Source of the DNA: Lactococcus hircilactis
Lineage (GTDB): Bacteria; Bacillota; Bacilli; Lactobacillales; Streptococcaceae
Direction of reading: 5' to 3'
DNA: 64,000 bases
Assembly (NCBI RefSeq): GCF_009601015.1
Contig: NZ_WITJ01000006.1
Coordinates: forward strand, 62,001-126,000
Shown: positions 49,231 to 59,955 of the stretch, piece by piece
Layout of the letters: the number at the start of each line of letters is the position of its first letter
How positions within the stretch are numbered: position 1 is the stretch's first letter
The notes under the pieces: generated by a model
What the model was told of the DNA's origin: nothing
The model's input: the letters and a program-made list of their open reading frames with translations, nothing else
Database searches by the model: none
Made by a program: the position numbers and the translations under genes

Positions 49231-49239
49231 TATTTCGTT
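49209..49239 (+). promoter_or_regulatory. probable MarR operator over its own promoter
   Basis: AACGAAATAAT (49209-49219) and ATTATTTCGTT (49229-49239) form an 11-bp perfect inverted repeat with nine bases between, covering the spacer and -10 box. Binding would block RNA polymerase, so autorepression is likely. Confidence 0.75.
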
Positions 49240-49297
49240 AGATAAAAAAATAAAAAACTAACTAAATGAAGTCAAGTCATAAAGGAGAATAAAAGAC

Positions 49298-50107
49298 ATG
49301 TCTAAAAAAACAAATGAACTCCTCCACTTATTTTCAAAACTTTTGAGAAGTCCCCAGTTTGTGATGGCAATGCACATGGAAATGATATCCGCGCGACTTC
49401 ATAATCGCAATAAACGCAATGGAGCACAAGGATTACTCGTTGAGCTCGGAAAACAAGACGGATTAACAAACTCAGAAATTTCTGAGCTTTTAGATATCAA
49501 ACCATCAAGCGTCACTGCACAAGTCAAAAATCTTGAAGAAGAAGGATTTGTAGCACGTTGTCAAGATGAAAATGATAAGCGCGTGAGTCGGGTTTTTCTG
49601 ACAGAAGATGGGAAAAAGGTTAATGAACAGCGTACAGACTTGAAAGATAATATTGGAAGCGAAATTTTTGATTGTCTTTCTGATGAGGAAATAGAAACGT
49701 TAGCCATTTTGCTTGAAAAATTGGTTGATATCAACGGTGGTGAGACGTACGATCTTTTAGAATGTGATCCTTTTGGTGGTCTGCGTGGAGGATTTTATGG
49801 TCGAAATTTTGATTTCAAAGAGATGCGTCAAGCAGCAGAAGAAATGCGGCGTGCAAGGAATGAAATGAGACATCAAATACGAAATCAAGCTTTGTTTGGT
49901 CAAGATTTTAAAGTCATGAAAGATCAACTTAAAGAGAATTTTAATCATCGTTTTGATGGAGATCACAATCCATTTCGTTTTAAAGATGGGATGAAAGAAC
50001 GTCGTAAAAAAAACGACGGTGAATTGCATAAACCTTGGAATTTTGGACAACACCCTCAAAAACAAAAACCAGAAAAAAAAGAAGATGAGAATTGGAATGA
50101 TTTTTAA
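49298..50107 (+). CDS. MarR-family regulator with long charged C-terminal tail
   Basis: 269 residues. A MarR winged-helix domain occupies about 1-145 (helix-turn-helix GLTNSEISELLDIKPSSVTAQVKNL near 55-79, wing DENDKRVSRVFLT). The remaining 120 residues are unusual for the family: first a Gly/Phe patch (DPFGGLRGGFYGRNFDF), then Arg/Glu-rich helix (EEMRRARNEMRHQIRNQ), then a Lys/Asp/Pro-rich, probably disordered end. AAAGGAG precedes the ATG. Monocistronic, with an inverted repeat over its promoter. Targets beyond itself are not shown; the MacB-type transporter 0.8 kb away is a candidate. Confidence 0.85.
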   Translation: MSKKTNELLHLFSKLLRSPQFVMAMHMEMISARLHNRNKRNGAQGLLVELGKQDGLTNSEISELLDIKPSSVTAQVKNLEEEGFVARCQDENDKRVSRVFLTEDGKKVNEQRTDLKDNIGSEIFDCLSDEEIETLAILLEKLVDINGGETYDLLECDPFGGLRGGFYGRNFDFKEMRQAAEEMRRARNEMRHQIRNQALFGQDFKVMKDQLKENFNHRFDGDHNPFRFKDGMKERRKKNDGELHKPWNFGQHPQKQKPEKKEDENWNDF

Positions 50108-50138
50108 GAAAAAATGAGCGATTTCGCTCATTTTTTTT
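50108..50138. terminator. bidirectional terminator
   Basis: AAAATGAGCG and CGCTCATTTT pair around ATTT, with A-run left and eight T residues right, between the MarR gene and the convergent dedA gene, whose stop lies in the hairpin. Confidence 0.9.
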
Positions 50139-50760
50139 GGATTGAATGTGAAGAGAAAACTCTCTTTTTTATGAAATATAGAATTGCAAAGATAAAGATG
50201 CCACCTAAAACAAGAACGGTGTAGCGGGAGTACTGATTTAACACAAGAGCAATCGTTTCCCAATTGTCTCCTAAAGCCCGCCCTAACATGACTAATACAA
50301 TGTTCCAAATTAATGTCCCTAATGTCGTCAGCATTAAAAAGCGAGGTAATTTCATTTGGGCAGAACCAGCAGGGATAGAAATTAAACTACGAATCAAGGG
50401 AATAAACCGGCAAAAGAAAACTGTTTTTGCGCCACGTTTCAAAAACCACTGTTCAGCTTTTTTGATGTCTCCTTTTTTTAGACGTAAAACGGGCCCAAGT
50501 TTTCCCGAAATTAAAAGCTCAAGGCGCTCGACATGAAGCATGCGCCCGATAAAATAAAGGATTAATGCACCCAAAACAGAGCCAATAGTGGAAGCGATAA
50601 TCATTCCAAAAAGATTTAACTGGGTATAAGTCGTCATGAATCCTCCGAAAGTTAAAATGACTTCTGAGGGGATAGGGGGGAAAATATTTTCAATCATGAT
50701 GAGAAAAGCGACACCGAAGTAGCCAAATTGATTCATGATTTGAACGATCATTTCTTGCAT
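50128..50760 (-). CDS. DedA-family membrane protein
   Basis: 210 residues with four to six hydrophobic segments. NIFPPIPSEVILTFGGFM near 25-45 and FLKRGAKTVFFCRFIPLIRSLISIPAGSAQM near 107-137 are DedA signatures, closer to the alkaline-phosphatase-like (YngC/YqjA) subgroup than the DedA encoded at 22159. Family role: undecaprenyl phosphate or phospholipid translocation. GGAGAG lies before its ATG. Confidence 0.9.
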   Translation of the reverse strand: MQEMIVQIMNQFGYFGVAFLIMIENIFPPIPSEVILTFGGFMTTYTQLNLFGMIIASTIGSVLGALILYFIGRMLHVERLELLISGKLGPVLRLKKGDIKKAEQWFLKRGAKTVFFCRFIPLIRSLISIPAGSAQMKLPRFLMLTTLGTLIWNIVLVMLGRALGDNWETIALVLNQYSRYTVLVLGGIFIFAILYFIKKRVFSSHSIQKK

Positions 50761-50787
50761 GTTCTCTCCTTTTACTGGATGGGGTTA

Positions 50788-50824
50788 AAAAAATAGGCTT
50801 TGTCAGTGGCAAGGTCTATTTTTA
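50788..50824. terminator. terminator of the MacB-type gene
   Basis: AAAATAGGCTTTG and CAAGGTCTATTTT form an imperfect stem around TCAGTGG; in the minus-strand transcript a T-run follows. Confidence 0.6.
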
Positions 50825-50872
50825 TGTTTCTTTTATTTTACCTCAAAGAGCTTAAGATAAACATAATTTTAC

Positions 50873-52876
50873 TTATTCAGCAGCGAGTGCTTCGATGGTA
50901 TTTAATTTGGCAGCCCGACCACTTGGTGCAAGACTTGCAAATAATGCAATCAACACAGCGATAATGACTGCAAAAATGATATTTCCAACCGAAATTTGAA
51001 CGATGCTTGCGCCATCAAGGAATCCAGATAGAGCGCTGTTGATCCCCCATTCTCCAATAAACGCAGCAACGATAGCAATTACAGCAGAAGCCACACCAAG
51101 AATCAAACTTTCAAATGTGAACAAGCGTGAAATATCTTTTCGACGTCCCCCTAATGCTCGAATCACACCAATTTCTTTTGTCCGCTCCGCAACTGACATA
51201 TATGTCGTAACAACAATCATAAAGATGGAGACAATTAATGAAATTCCTGCAATAGCAGCTAAGACGTAGGATACGATATTCGTGATGTTTGTCAAAGTAT
51301 CCAAAATCGTTCCTAAATTGAAGGTTGCAAAAGCTTTTGTTCCGTTAATTTTGAGCTCTTGAATGGCTGTTGCGACAGTTTTCACGTGATCAACTTTATC
51401 CACGCTGACCACGGCATATGTAGCACCAGTTGCAGCTCCAGCACTTGAGAGTGCTGATTTTAATGTATCATAAGTGACCAGAACAGAAGTTCCGTCAGAT
51501 GCCCCAGTACCAGCGGTAGATGGATTTTTTAGAATGCCAGAAACTTTGAATGCCTTTGTGACTTGCACAGTGCTATTTGCTGCTGTTTTTGCTGAGAACG
51601 TCAGTGTGAGCGTTTCGCCAATGACAGCTTTGTAATCACTGTTAAGACTTTTAGCTTCTTTTTGGTAAATTGCAATTTCACCATCACTTGGTTTGTGTCC
51701 AGCAACATAATCATCATTGATATTAGACGCATTGTAGGTTGTGATGGTAAATAATCCTGCTTTTGATTGATCTTTGTACTTAAGTGTAGTAAGACCACTC
51801 AAGTCATAAGTTGGTTCAACTTTTGTGACATTTTTTGTGTCTTTCAATTGATCTAAATGCGTTTGATCTAATAAATTGGCAGGTTGACCAATTCCTTGTT
51901 GAGATTGACGAAGGGCCTCGTTATTATTGATTTTATTATCTGTCGTGGTTCGTTTAAAAACGGTAATAATGTTAGGATTGACATTAGAAGTAATCATGTG
52001 ATTCATGTATTTCGTCGCTCCATTCCCTAAACCAAGAAAGAAAATGACAGAAAATAATCCGATTGCAGTCCCAATCGCAATTAATAAATTAATTTTCCAC
52101 GCATTTGTGAAGTGCTTAAAGGCTGTTTTGAAGGTATCAGAAAAAGATAATGCTTTTGATTTGACGCGTTCATGCTCAATCACAGGATAAGCGGGCTTAA
52201 TACGCTCATCACCAATAATTTGACCATCTGCAAGTCGAATGATACGAGTGCCGTATTCTGCTACTTCTTGGGAGTGAGTTACCACAATAACGGTCTTTCC
52301 AGATTGAGCAATGTCACGCAGTAAAGCCAATACTTCTTTTGTATTTTGACTATCAAGTGCGCCGGTTGGCTCATCGGCAAGGATAATTTCAGGATCAGAA
52401 GCCAAAGCACGGGCGATTGCGACACGTTGTTTTTGACCACCAGAGAGCTGGCTAGGTTTCTTCTTGCGATGTTCGTAAAGTCCGACTTGTTTGGTGAGTT
52501 CAAGGGCTCTTTTTTGACGTTCTTTTTCAGATAAATCCGTCATTTTCAAACTAATCATGATGTTATCAAGCACAGATAAATAACTGACTAGGTTGAAGGA
52601 TTGGAAGATAAAACCAATGGTATCACGACGATAAGCGTCCATTGCTTTTTCTTTTTTTGTTCTTTGAACAATCCCATCTACAATGACATCACCCTCATAT
52701 TCCCGATCAAGCCCACCAATAATATTCATCAGCGTGGATTTACCACCGCCAGATTCCCCAAGTAAACTAACAAAGTCACCACGCTCGAAGTCTAAATCAA
52801 TGCCTTTGAGAACAGGAAATTCTTCTTTTCCGAGGAAATAGGATTTTTTAATGTTTTTTAATTCTAATACTGTCAT
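50873..52876 (-). CDS. MacB-type ABC transporter, ATPase fused to permease
   Basis: 667 residues from the second in-frame ATG (52876, with AGAAAG upstream; ATG 52918 is the alternative). The N-terminal ATPase has Walker A GESGGGKST near 36-44, signature LSGGQKQR and Walker B IILADEPTGALD; a linker leads to a first membrane helix near 265-290, a large extracytoplasmic domain (about 295-530) and three C-terminal helices in an FtsX domain. This is the MacB mechanotransmission architecture, used for peptide or antibiotic export. No membrane-fusion protein or kinase is adjacent, so its substrate is unknown. Confidence 0.87.
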   Translation of the reverse strand: MTVLELKNIKKSYFLGKEEFPVLKGIDLDFERGDFVSLLGESGGGKSTLMNIIGGLDREYEGDVIVDGIVQRTKKEKAMDAYRRDTIGFIFQSFNLVSYLSVLDNIMISLKMTDLSEKERQKRALELTKQVGLYEHRKKKPSQLSGGQKQRVAIARALASDPEIILADEPTGALDSQNTKEVLALLRDIAQSGKTVIVVTHSQEVAEYGTRIIRLADGQIIGDERIKPAYPVIEHERVKSKALSFSDTFKTAFKHFTNAWKINLLIAIGTAIGLFSVIFFLGLGNGATKYMNHMITSNVNPNIITVFKRTTTDNKINNNEALRQSQQGIGQPANLLDQTHLDQLKDTKNVTKVEPTYDLSGLTTLKYKDQSKAGLFTITTYNASNINDDYVAGHKPSDGEIAIYQKEAKSLNSDYKAVIGETLTLTFSAKTAANSTVQVTKAFKVSGILKNPSTAGTGASDGTSVLVTYDTLKSALSSAGAATGATYAVVSVDKVDHVKTVATAIQELKINGTKAFATFNLGTILDTLTNITNIVSYVLAAIAGISLIVSIFMIVVTTYMSVAERTKEIGVIRALGGRRKDISRLFTFESLILGVASAVIAIVAAFIGEWGINSALSGFLDGASIVQISVGNIIFAVIIAVLIALFASLAPSGRAAKLNTIEALAAE

Positions 52877-52942
52877 AAAATTCTTTCTAAATTTAGCTTC
52901 ATAAAAATGAAGAAACAATTGCGTACCACATTAGAATAACAT

Positions 52943-52973
52943 AAAAACCTTAAGTGTTTTTTAAGACTTAAGG
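52943..52973 (-). terminator. terminator of the zinc-ribbon gene
   Basis: On the minus strand CCTTAAGT and ACTTAAGG pair over eight bases and are followed by TTTTT (plus 52947-52943). Confidence 0.8.
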
Positions 52974-52979
52974 CTGATT

Positions 52980-53204
52980 TTAGTGTTTTTCATTCATTAA
53001 AAAATCTAAAACGTTCATTCCAGAGCTGGTTTTTGATTTGTAAAGTTCTGTAAATCCGCATTGTGCACAAGAAATCGTGATAAATTTTTTATGCTGAACA
53101 TTAAAAAGTTTTGAAAATTCGCCACCTGTGGATTGAAAATGATCTTGTTCAAAGTGATGATTTCCGCACTTGATACAACTGTATTGCCGCTCATAGCCGT
53201 TCAT
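52980..53204 (-). CDS. small zinc-ribbon protein
   Basis: 74 residues with four cysteines in two CxxC pairs, Cys10/Cys13 and Cys46/Cys49 (CIKCG and CAQCG), a rubredoxin-like zinc ribbon of the nucleic-acid-binding COG3478 type. AAGGAGG before the ATG. Function unknown; monocistronic with its own terminator. Confidence 0.8.
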   Translation of the reverse strand: MNGYERQYSCIKCGNHHFEQDHFQSTGGEFSKLFNVQHKKFITISCAQCGFTELYKSKTSSGMNVLDFLMNEKH

Positions 53205-53326
53205 GTCAAATCCTCCTTAAAATTGCTTTCTTTTGTTTCTATTATACATTAATTCATGACAAAAATTGAATCATATCCATTTTTCATGTTAAAAAATACA
53301 GGAATGTGATTTTTTAAAAAATAATT

Positions 53327-53335
53327 TGATATAAT
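53327..53335 (+). promoter_or_regulatory. extended -10 promoter
   Basis: TGATATAAT about 35 bases upstream of the following gene; weak -35. Confidence 0.5.
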
Positions 53336-53371
53336 GGAGTTCACATGAATTTTTAATAATGAAAGAAGAAA

Positions 53372-53857
53372 ATGATGGGATATACAGTAAATTTTAAAAC
53401 AGTTGAAACAAAAGGATTAGAGCAATCCCCTGTTGCGCAGGCACTAGCAGGACTGAGGGCAAATGAGGCGCGCTATTTTTGGAACAAATACAAAATCGAA
53501 TATGTTGTCAAGCCGGCAAGCGAGCGAAAAAGTGAAGTGGATTGGTTAGAAAAATTATTAAAAGAAGAACGTGATTTGATCTTTTCTTCAAAAATTTTAG
53601 AGGTTTTTGTTTATGAAGATGAAACGCTTTACTGGCCAGAATTTTATTTTGAGGATGGTTTAGTCATCAATGTACTTTATGAGAAACAAGCAAGTACGCC
53701 AGGGAAAAAACCAAAGCGGGCTGTTGGATTGAAACTCTCTGAGGGGATGGAAATTCCAAAAGCATTAGAAGGTAAATTTAAGTTTGCACGTCAAAAATCA
53801 AAATTAGCTGGAGAAATTCGTGGCAGTTTCTTTGTTTTGAAGCAAGAATGGCACTAA
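53372..53857 (+). CDS. protein of unknown function
   Basis: 161 residues (160 from the second ATG at 53375), soluble, highly charged, with no signal peptide. It has a hydrophobic-strand segment KILEVFVYEDETLYWPEFYFEDGLVI near 87-112 and a basic C-terminal half. The ribosome site is a weak GAAAGAAG. Monocistronic between the zinc-ribbon gene and the DUF1275 gene. No family recognised. Confidence 0.6.
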   Translation: MMGYTVNFKTVETKGLEQSPVAQALAGLRANEARYFWNKYKIEYVVKPASERKSEVDWLEKLLKEERDLIFSSKILEVFVYEDETLYWPEFYFEDGLVINVLYEKQASTPGKKPKRAVGLKLSEGMEIPKALEGKFKFARQKSKLAGEIRGSFFVLKQEWH

Positions 53858-53955
53858 AAGAGTAAAATCAAGGGTAATTTTTAAGAGCTATTGAGTGATT
53901 GAAAAAAATTTTTGTCAGATGTGAAACGATCGCGTCAGGATTTGCTTGATTTTTT

Positions 53956-53964
53956 TGGTATAAT
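53956..53964 (+). promoter_or_regulatory. extended -10 promoter upstream of the DUF1275 gene
   Basis: TGGTATAAT, TGN plus perfect TATAAT (53959-53964). Transcription should start near 53971, which is also where the structured leader begins. Confidence 0.7.
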
Positions 53965-53970
53965 AGAAGG

Positions 53971-54067
53971 TGCACAAATAGAAAGTGTCAAGTACGCTGA
54001 ATTTTTTGAACGTGCGAAATAAAATCAAACGTTCTTCTTACTTGTCCCTTTTTTGAGTAATTTGTGC
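53971..54067 (+). ncRNA. structured leader or small RNA, nested stems
   Basis: Three nested pairings: GCACAAAT (53972-53979) with ATTTGTGC (54060-54067); CAAGTA (53989-53994) with TACTTG (54039-54044); GAACGT (54008-54013) with ACGTTC (54029-54034). A CCCTTTTTT tract (54046-54054) follows the middle stem, so a terminator-like alternative is possible. It starts at the predicted transcription start and ends 43 bases before the gene. No known riboswitch class is recognised. Confidence 0.5.
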
Positions 54068-54109
54068 TTACATTTTGATATAAAACAGATCAGACATGGA
54101 GGTGTGATT

Positions 54110-54772
54110 TTGAAGACAGAAGTCCGCGAGAAGTTGCGCGTGGCCTTATTGATGGCTTTATCAGCAGGATTTATTGATGGGTTTACTTTTTTTCATTATG
54201 ATGGTCGATTTGCTGGAGCACAGACAGGAAATGTGATTCAAGCAGGTATTTCACTTGCGCAAGGGAAATTTAATCAGTTTTGGGATTTTGCGATTCCCAT
54301 CTTCTTTTTCGTGGCAGGTGTGATGTTTAAAGTGTTCTACGCTCATTATTTGATGAAGCGAAGAAAATTTGATGCCCTTTATTTATTGAGTATTCAGCTG
54401 ATTGGAATGACAGTATTTACAGTGATGTACGCAACTTTTTTGAATTTGCCAAATTCTGTTTTTGTTGGAATTGTTTCATTTTTTATGGCCATTCAATTTG
54501 ACACATTTAATCGCGCACATGGTCTTGGTTATACTTCTGTTTTTACAACAGGAAACATCAAAAACTTTTCAGTGAATTTAGCACAATGGATTTTGACAAA
54601 ACGAACTGAAAATCTTCATGTTGTTCGTGTCCTTGGTGCCATTATTCCGACATTTTTTGTTGGTGCATTTTTGGCAACAATTCTAGGAAAATATTTCGGT
54701 GCTTGGACACTGATGGGAGCTTGTATCCTTTATTTCCTTGTGTTTTTGATTTATCGGACAGAAAAAATTTAA
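54110..54772 (+). CDS. DUF1275 (YoaK-like) membrane protein
   Basis: About 220 residues from TTG 54110, which follows GGAGGT by seven bases; an upstream in-frame TTG at 54053 lies within the structured leader and has no site. Six membrane segments; GFIDGFTFFHYDGRFAGAQTGNVIQ near 19-43 and the second-half TTGNIKNF are DUF1275 signatures. Members are thought to be transporters, but no substrate is established. Confidence 0.82.
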   Translation: MKTEVREKLRVALLMALSAGFIDGFTFFHYDGRFAGAQTGNVIQAGISLAQGKFNQFWDFAIPIFFFVAGVMFKVFYAHYLMKRRKFDALYLLSIQLIGMTVFTVMYATFLNLPNSVFVGIVSFFMAIQFDTFNRAHGLGYTSVFTTGNIKNFSVNLAQWILTKRTENLHVVRVLGAIIPTFFVGAFLATILGKYFGAWTLMGACILYFLVFLIYRTEKI

Positions 54773-54784
54773 TGATAAAAAGAG

Positions 54785-54804
54785 CGCTGTCAGTACTGAC
54801 AGCG
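54785..54804. terminator. hairpin on TGTCAGTACTGACA
   Basis: A 20-base perfect palindrome (CGC/GCG arms) with core 54788-54801, followed by TTTT; after the DUF1275 gene. Confidence 0.75.
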
Positions 54805-54840
54805 TTTTGAAATCTGGTGTTTTTACTACAAAGGGCTTAA

Positions 54841-54872
54841 AAAAATTTCTGTCAGTACTGACAAAAATTTTT
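54841..54872. terminator. hairpin on TGTCAGTACTGACA
   Basis: Core 54850-54863 with AAAAATTT/AAATTTTT outer arms and a single C-A mismatch next to the core. Second of two hairpins in the 3' region of the DUF1275 gene. Confidence 0.75.
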
Positions 54873-54980
54873 AAGTAGATTAAACCAGTCAAAAGGATCA
54901 AAAAACTGACGATTCAAATGGAATATAATAAAAATAACTTTTTCTTTTTAGTCTCTTTTGACCCTATTTGTGTGACATCT

Positions 54981-54989
54981 TGGTATAAT
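54981..54989 (+). promoter_or_regulatory. extended -10 promoter of the MBL hydrolase gene
   Basis: TGGTATAAT with perfect TATAAT (54984-54989), 28 bases before the ATG. Confidence 0.65.
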
Positions 54990-55016
54990 GAAAGAAAGAA
55001 TAAAGGAGGAAATCGG

Positions 55017-55766
55017 ATGAAATTAACAGCACTTGGGGTATGGGGAGGCTATCCAACGAGAGACGCAGGGACGACGAGCTATCTGTTACAAAGTGAGTCA
55101 GGGTATAACTTACTTTTGGACTGTGGCTCAAGAGCAGTGACAGAGCTTGAGCATGAGCTGCAGCCGACACAGCTTGATGCCGTGATTTTGTCACATTATC
55201 ATGAAGATCATATCGCTGATCTTGGAGCGCTTCGACAGTATCGGCAGCTCTTTCCTCTTGGAGAAGCTGGATGGGATGGCATGATTTTACCAATCTATGG
55301 GCATGCTGAAAACGAATATGAATTTTCAAAATTAACGCTTGAGCATGTCACTCAAGGTCATGCTTATGATACTGAAAATGGATTAAATCTTGGCCCGTTT
55401 GAAATTAGTTTTTTAAAAACAGTTCATCCAGTCACGAATTTTGCCATGCGTATTTTTGAGAAAAAAACAGGTCAAACCATTGTTTATACTGGCGATACAG
55501 GTTATTTTGATGCGTTAATTGATTTTTCAAAGCATGCGACGATTTTGCTCGCTGACGTTTATTTCTTCAAAGAAAAATCCAAAATGCCTAATCACTTATC
55601 CTCCGTTGAAGCAGGTGAAATTGCACAGCGTGCGGGCGTAAAAAAGCTTATTTTGACACATCTCCCACAATTTGGAGATTTAAACCTTTTGCAAAAAGAA
55701 GCACAAGATGCTGCAGGTTCTGTCAGTGTTGATCTGGCTTACCCTCACGAAAAATGGCAGTTGTAA
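55017..55766 (+). CDS. metallo-beta-lactamase-fold hydrolase (YhfI/RNase Z-like)
   Basis: 249 residues. The metal-binding motif SHYHEDHIADL has His60, His62, Asp64 and His65; further ligands are His in KTVHPVTNF, Asp in YTGDTGYF and His in LILTHLPQ. This is the short cytoplasmic group related to RNase Z and YhfI, without the exosite arm of true RNase Z. AAAGGAGG precedes ATG 55017; an in-frame ATG 33 codons upstream lies before the promoter and is rejected. Immediately followed by tadA. Confidence 0.88.
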   Translation: MKLTALGVWGGYPTRDAGTTSYLLQSESGYNLLLDCGSRAVTELEHELQPTQLDAVILSHYHEDHIADLGALRQYRQLFPLGEAGWDGMILPIYGHAENEYEFSKLTLEHVTQGHAYDTENGLNLGPFEISFLKTVHPVTNFAMRIFEKKTGQTIVYTGDTGYFDALIDFSKHATILLADVYFFKEKSKMPNHLSSVEAGEIAQRAGVKKLILTHLPQFGDLNLLQKEAQDAAGSVSVDLAYPHEKWQL

Positions 55767-55769
55767 GTG

Positions 55770-56255
55770 ATGACAGAAGAAAAAATTGTATTGACACCAG
55801 CTGAAAAAGAATTTTTCATGAATGAAGCACTGATTGAAGCTAAAAAAGCCGCTGATAACGAAGAAGTTCCAATCGGATGTGTTCTTGTCAGTGCTGACAA
55901 AAAAATAATTGCTCGTGCATTCAATCGTAGAGAACTCGATCAGCGCTCAACGCATCATGCAGAGATTTGTGTGATTGATCAAGCTAATGCGCGCATCGGA
56001 AATTGGCGGCTCACAGACTGCGCGCTTTTTGTCACAATTGAACCTTGTGTGATGTGCGCTGGTGCGATTGGATTAGCAAGAATTCCACAAGTCTATTTTG
56101 GCGCAAGTAACCCAAAATTTGGCGGCACAGTCAGTCTTTATCAGATTCTCACTGATGAGCGACTAAACCATCGCGTCCAAGTAGAATCAGGGATTTTAGA
56201 GGAAAAATGCGCAGAAATTATGCAGACTTTTTTCAGAAATCGCCGCAAAAAGTGA
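55770..56255 (+). CDS. tadA: tRNA-specific adenosine deaminase
   Basis: 161 residues; makes inosine at the wobble position of tRNA-Arg(ACG). Zinc site HAE (His63-Glu65) and PCVMC (Pro92-Cys96), plus GNWRLTDCALFVTIEPC and a C-terminal FFRNRRKK. ATG 55770 or GTG 55767; no strong ribosome site, so translation is probably coupled to the MBL gene three bases upstream. A palindrome encodes V40-S-A-D-K44, in place of a surface segment just before the active site. Confidence 0.93.
   Translation: MTEEKIVLTPAEKEFFMNEALIEAKKAADNEEVPIGCVLVSADKKIIARAFNRRELDQRSTHHAEICVIDQANARIGNWRLTDCALFVTIEPCVMCAGAIGLARIPQVYFGASNPKFGGTVSLYQILTDERLNHRVQVESGILEEKCAEIMQTFFRNRRKK
55886..55899. repeat. iterated palindrome TGTCAGTGCTGACA, in CDS
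   Basis: Perfect copy (central TG) in tadA, read as V40-S-A-D-K44. Confidence 0.9.
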
Positions 56256-56264
56256 CGCAAAAAG

Positions 56265-56292
56265 TTGAAATACCAAAAAATTATGATATAAT
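56265..56292 (+). promoter_or_regulatory. promoter of the SRP RNA gene
   Basis: TTGAAA (56265-56270), 16-base spacer, TATAAT (56287-56292); start of transcription near 56300, where the RNA stem begins. Confidence 0.8.
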
Positions 56293-56299
56293 AATGATG

Positions 56300-56377
56300 G
56301 AGCAATAAGTCCCTTACGAAGCGTGTCAGGACCTGACGGTAGCAGCACTAAGTATGTGGCTTATGTGCTCTTTTTTT
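56300..56377 (+). ncRNA. ffs: signal recognition particle RNA, small bacterial (4.5S-type)
   Basis: A 70-80-base hairpin RNA: GAGCAATAAGTC near the 5' end pairs with GGCTTATGTGCTC at the 3' end. The apical part holds GTGTCAGGACCTGACGGTAG-CAGCA, matching the conserved Ffh-binding internal loop and the GGNA-type tetraloop of SRP RNAs. A run of seven T at 56371 ends it. It binds Ffh and targets membrane proteins. Confidence 0.92.
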
Positions 56378-56500
56378 ACAAATTCCTTTTCAAACCAGCT
56401 CTTCTAAAGTTCCAAAATGAGCAATCAAGAATAAATATTGAGTAAGAATTAAATTGGATATTATTTGAAGTACAAAAATTTTTTTGAATTTCAAAAAAGA

Positions 56501-56514
56501 TGTTGACGTTTTCA
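56501..56514 (+). promoter_or_regulatory. cre site (CcpA) over the bgl promoter
   Basis: TGTTGACGTTTTCA agrees with TGWNANCGNTNWCA except at one position (G for A). It overlaps the -35 box, so carbon catabolite repression is expected. Confidence 0.7.
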
Positions 56515-56531
56515 TTTTTTTGTGGTAAGAT
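56503..56531 (+). promoter_or_regulatory. promoter of the beta-glucoside operon
   Basis: TTGACG (56503-56508), 17-base spacer, TAAGAT (56526-56531); start near 56538, just ahead of the antiterminator sequence. Confidence 0.8.
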
Positions 56532-56549
56532 GAAGATATCTTAAATAGT

Positions 56550-56578
56550 GGCATGTTACTGTTAAGTCAGGCATAACC
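56550..56578 (+). promoter_or_regulatory. ribonucleic antiterminator (RAT) for a LicT/BglG protein
   Basis: A 29-base element starting GGCATGTTACTG and ending CAGGCATAACC, the conserved RAT pattern. Its last four bases overlap the left arm of the following terminator, so protein binding and termination are mutually exclusive. Confidence 0.9.
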
Positions 56579-56626
56579 GAATTGAATTGAAAGATGTTTT
56601 TCTTTCTCTTTAATTCGGTTTTTTTA
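56575..56626 (+). terminator. regulated terminator in the bgl leader
   Basis: AACCGAATT (56575-56583) pairs with AATTCGGTT (56612-56620), with an inner GAAAGA/TCTTTC pairing, followed by TTTTTT. It is prevented when the RAT forms. Confidence 0.9.
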
Positions 56627-56662
56627 TTTTTAACATGTAAAATAATTAAAGGAGATTGTACA

Positions 56663-59946
<3,284 letters not shown>

Positions 59947-59955
59947 GAGTTGATT

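Noticed and set aside
49757-50308. 183-residue minus-strand frame across the MarR gene tail and dedA end
   Set aside because: Crosses a terminator and overlaps two supported genes; composition Phe/Ile-rich.
54053-54109. Longer N-terminus for the DUF1275 protein from TTG 54053
   Set aside because: No ribosome site there, and the segment forms part of the structured leader; GGAGGT correctly placed before TTG 54110 decides the start.
55017-55766. RNase Z identity for the MBL protein
   Set aside because: The protein is about 60 residues shorter than RNase Z and lacks the exosite arm; a generic MBL hydrolase is safer.
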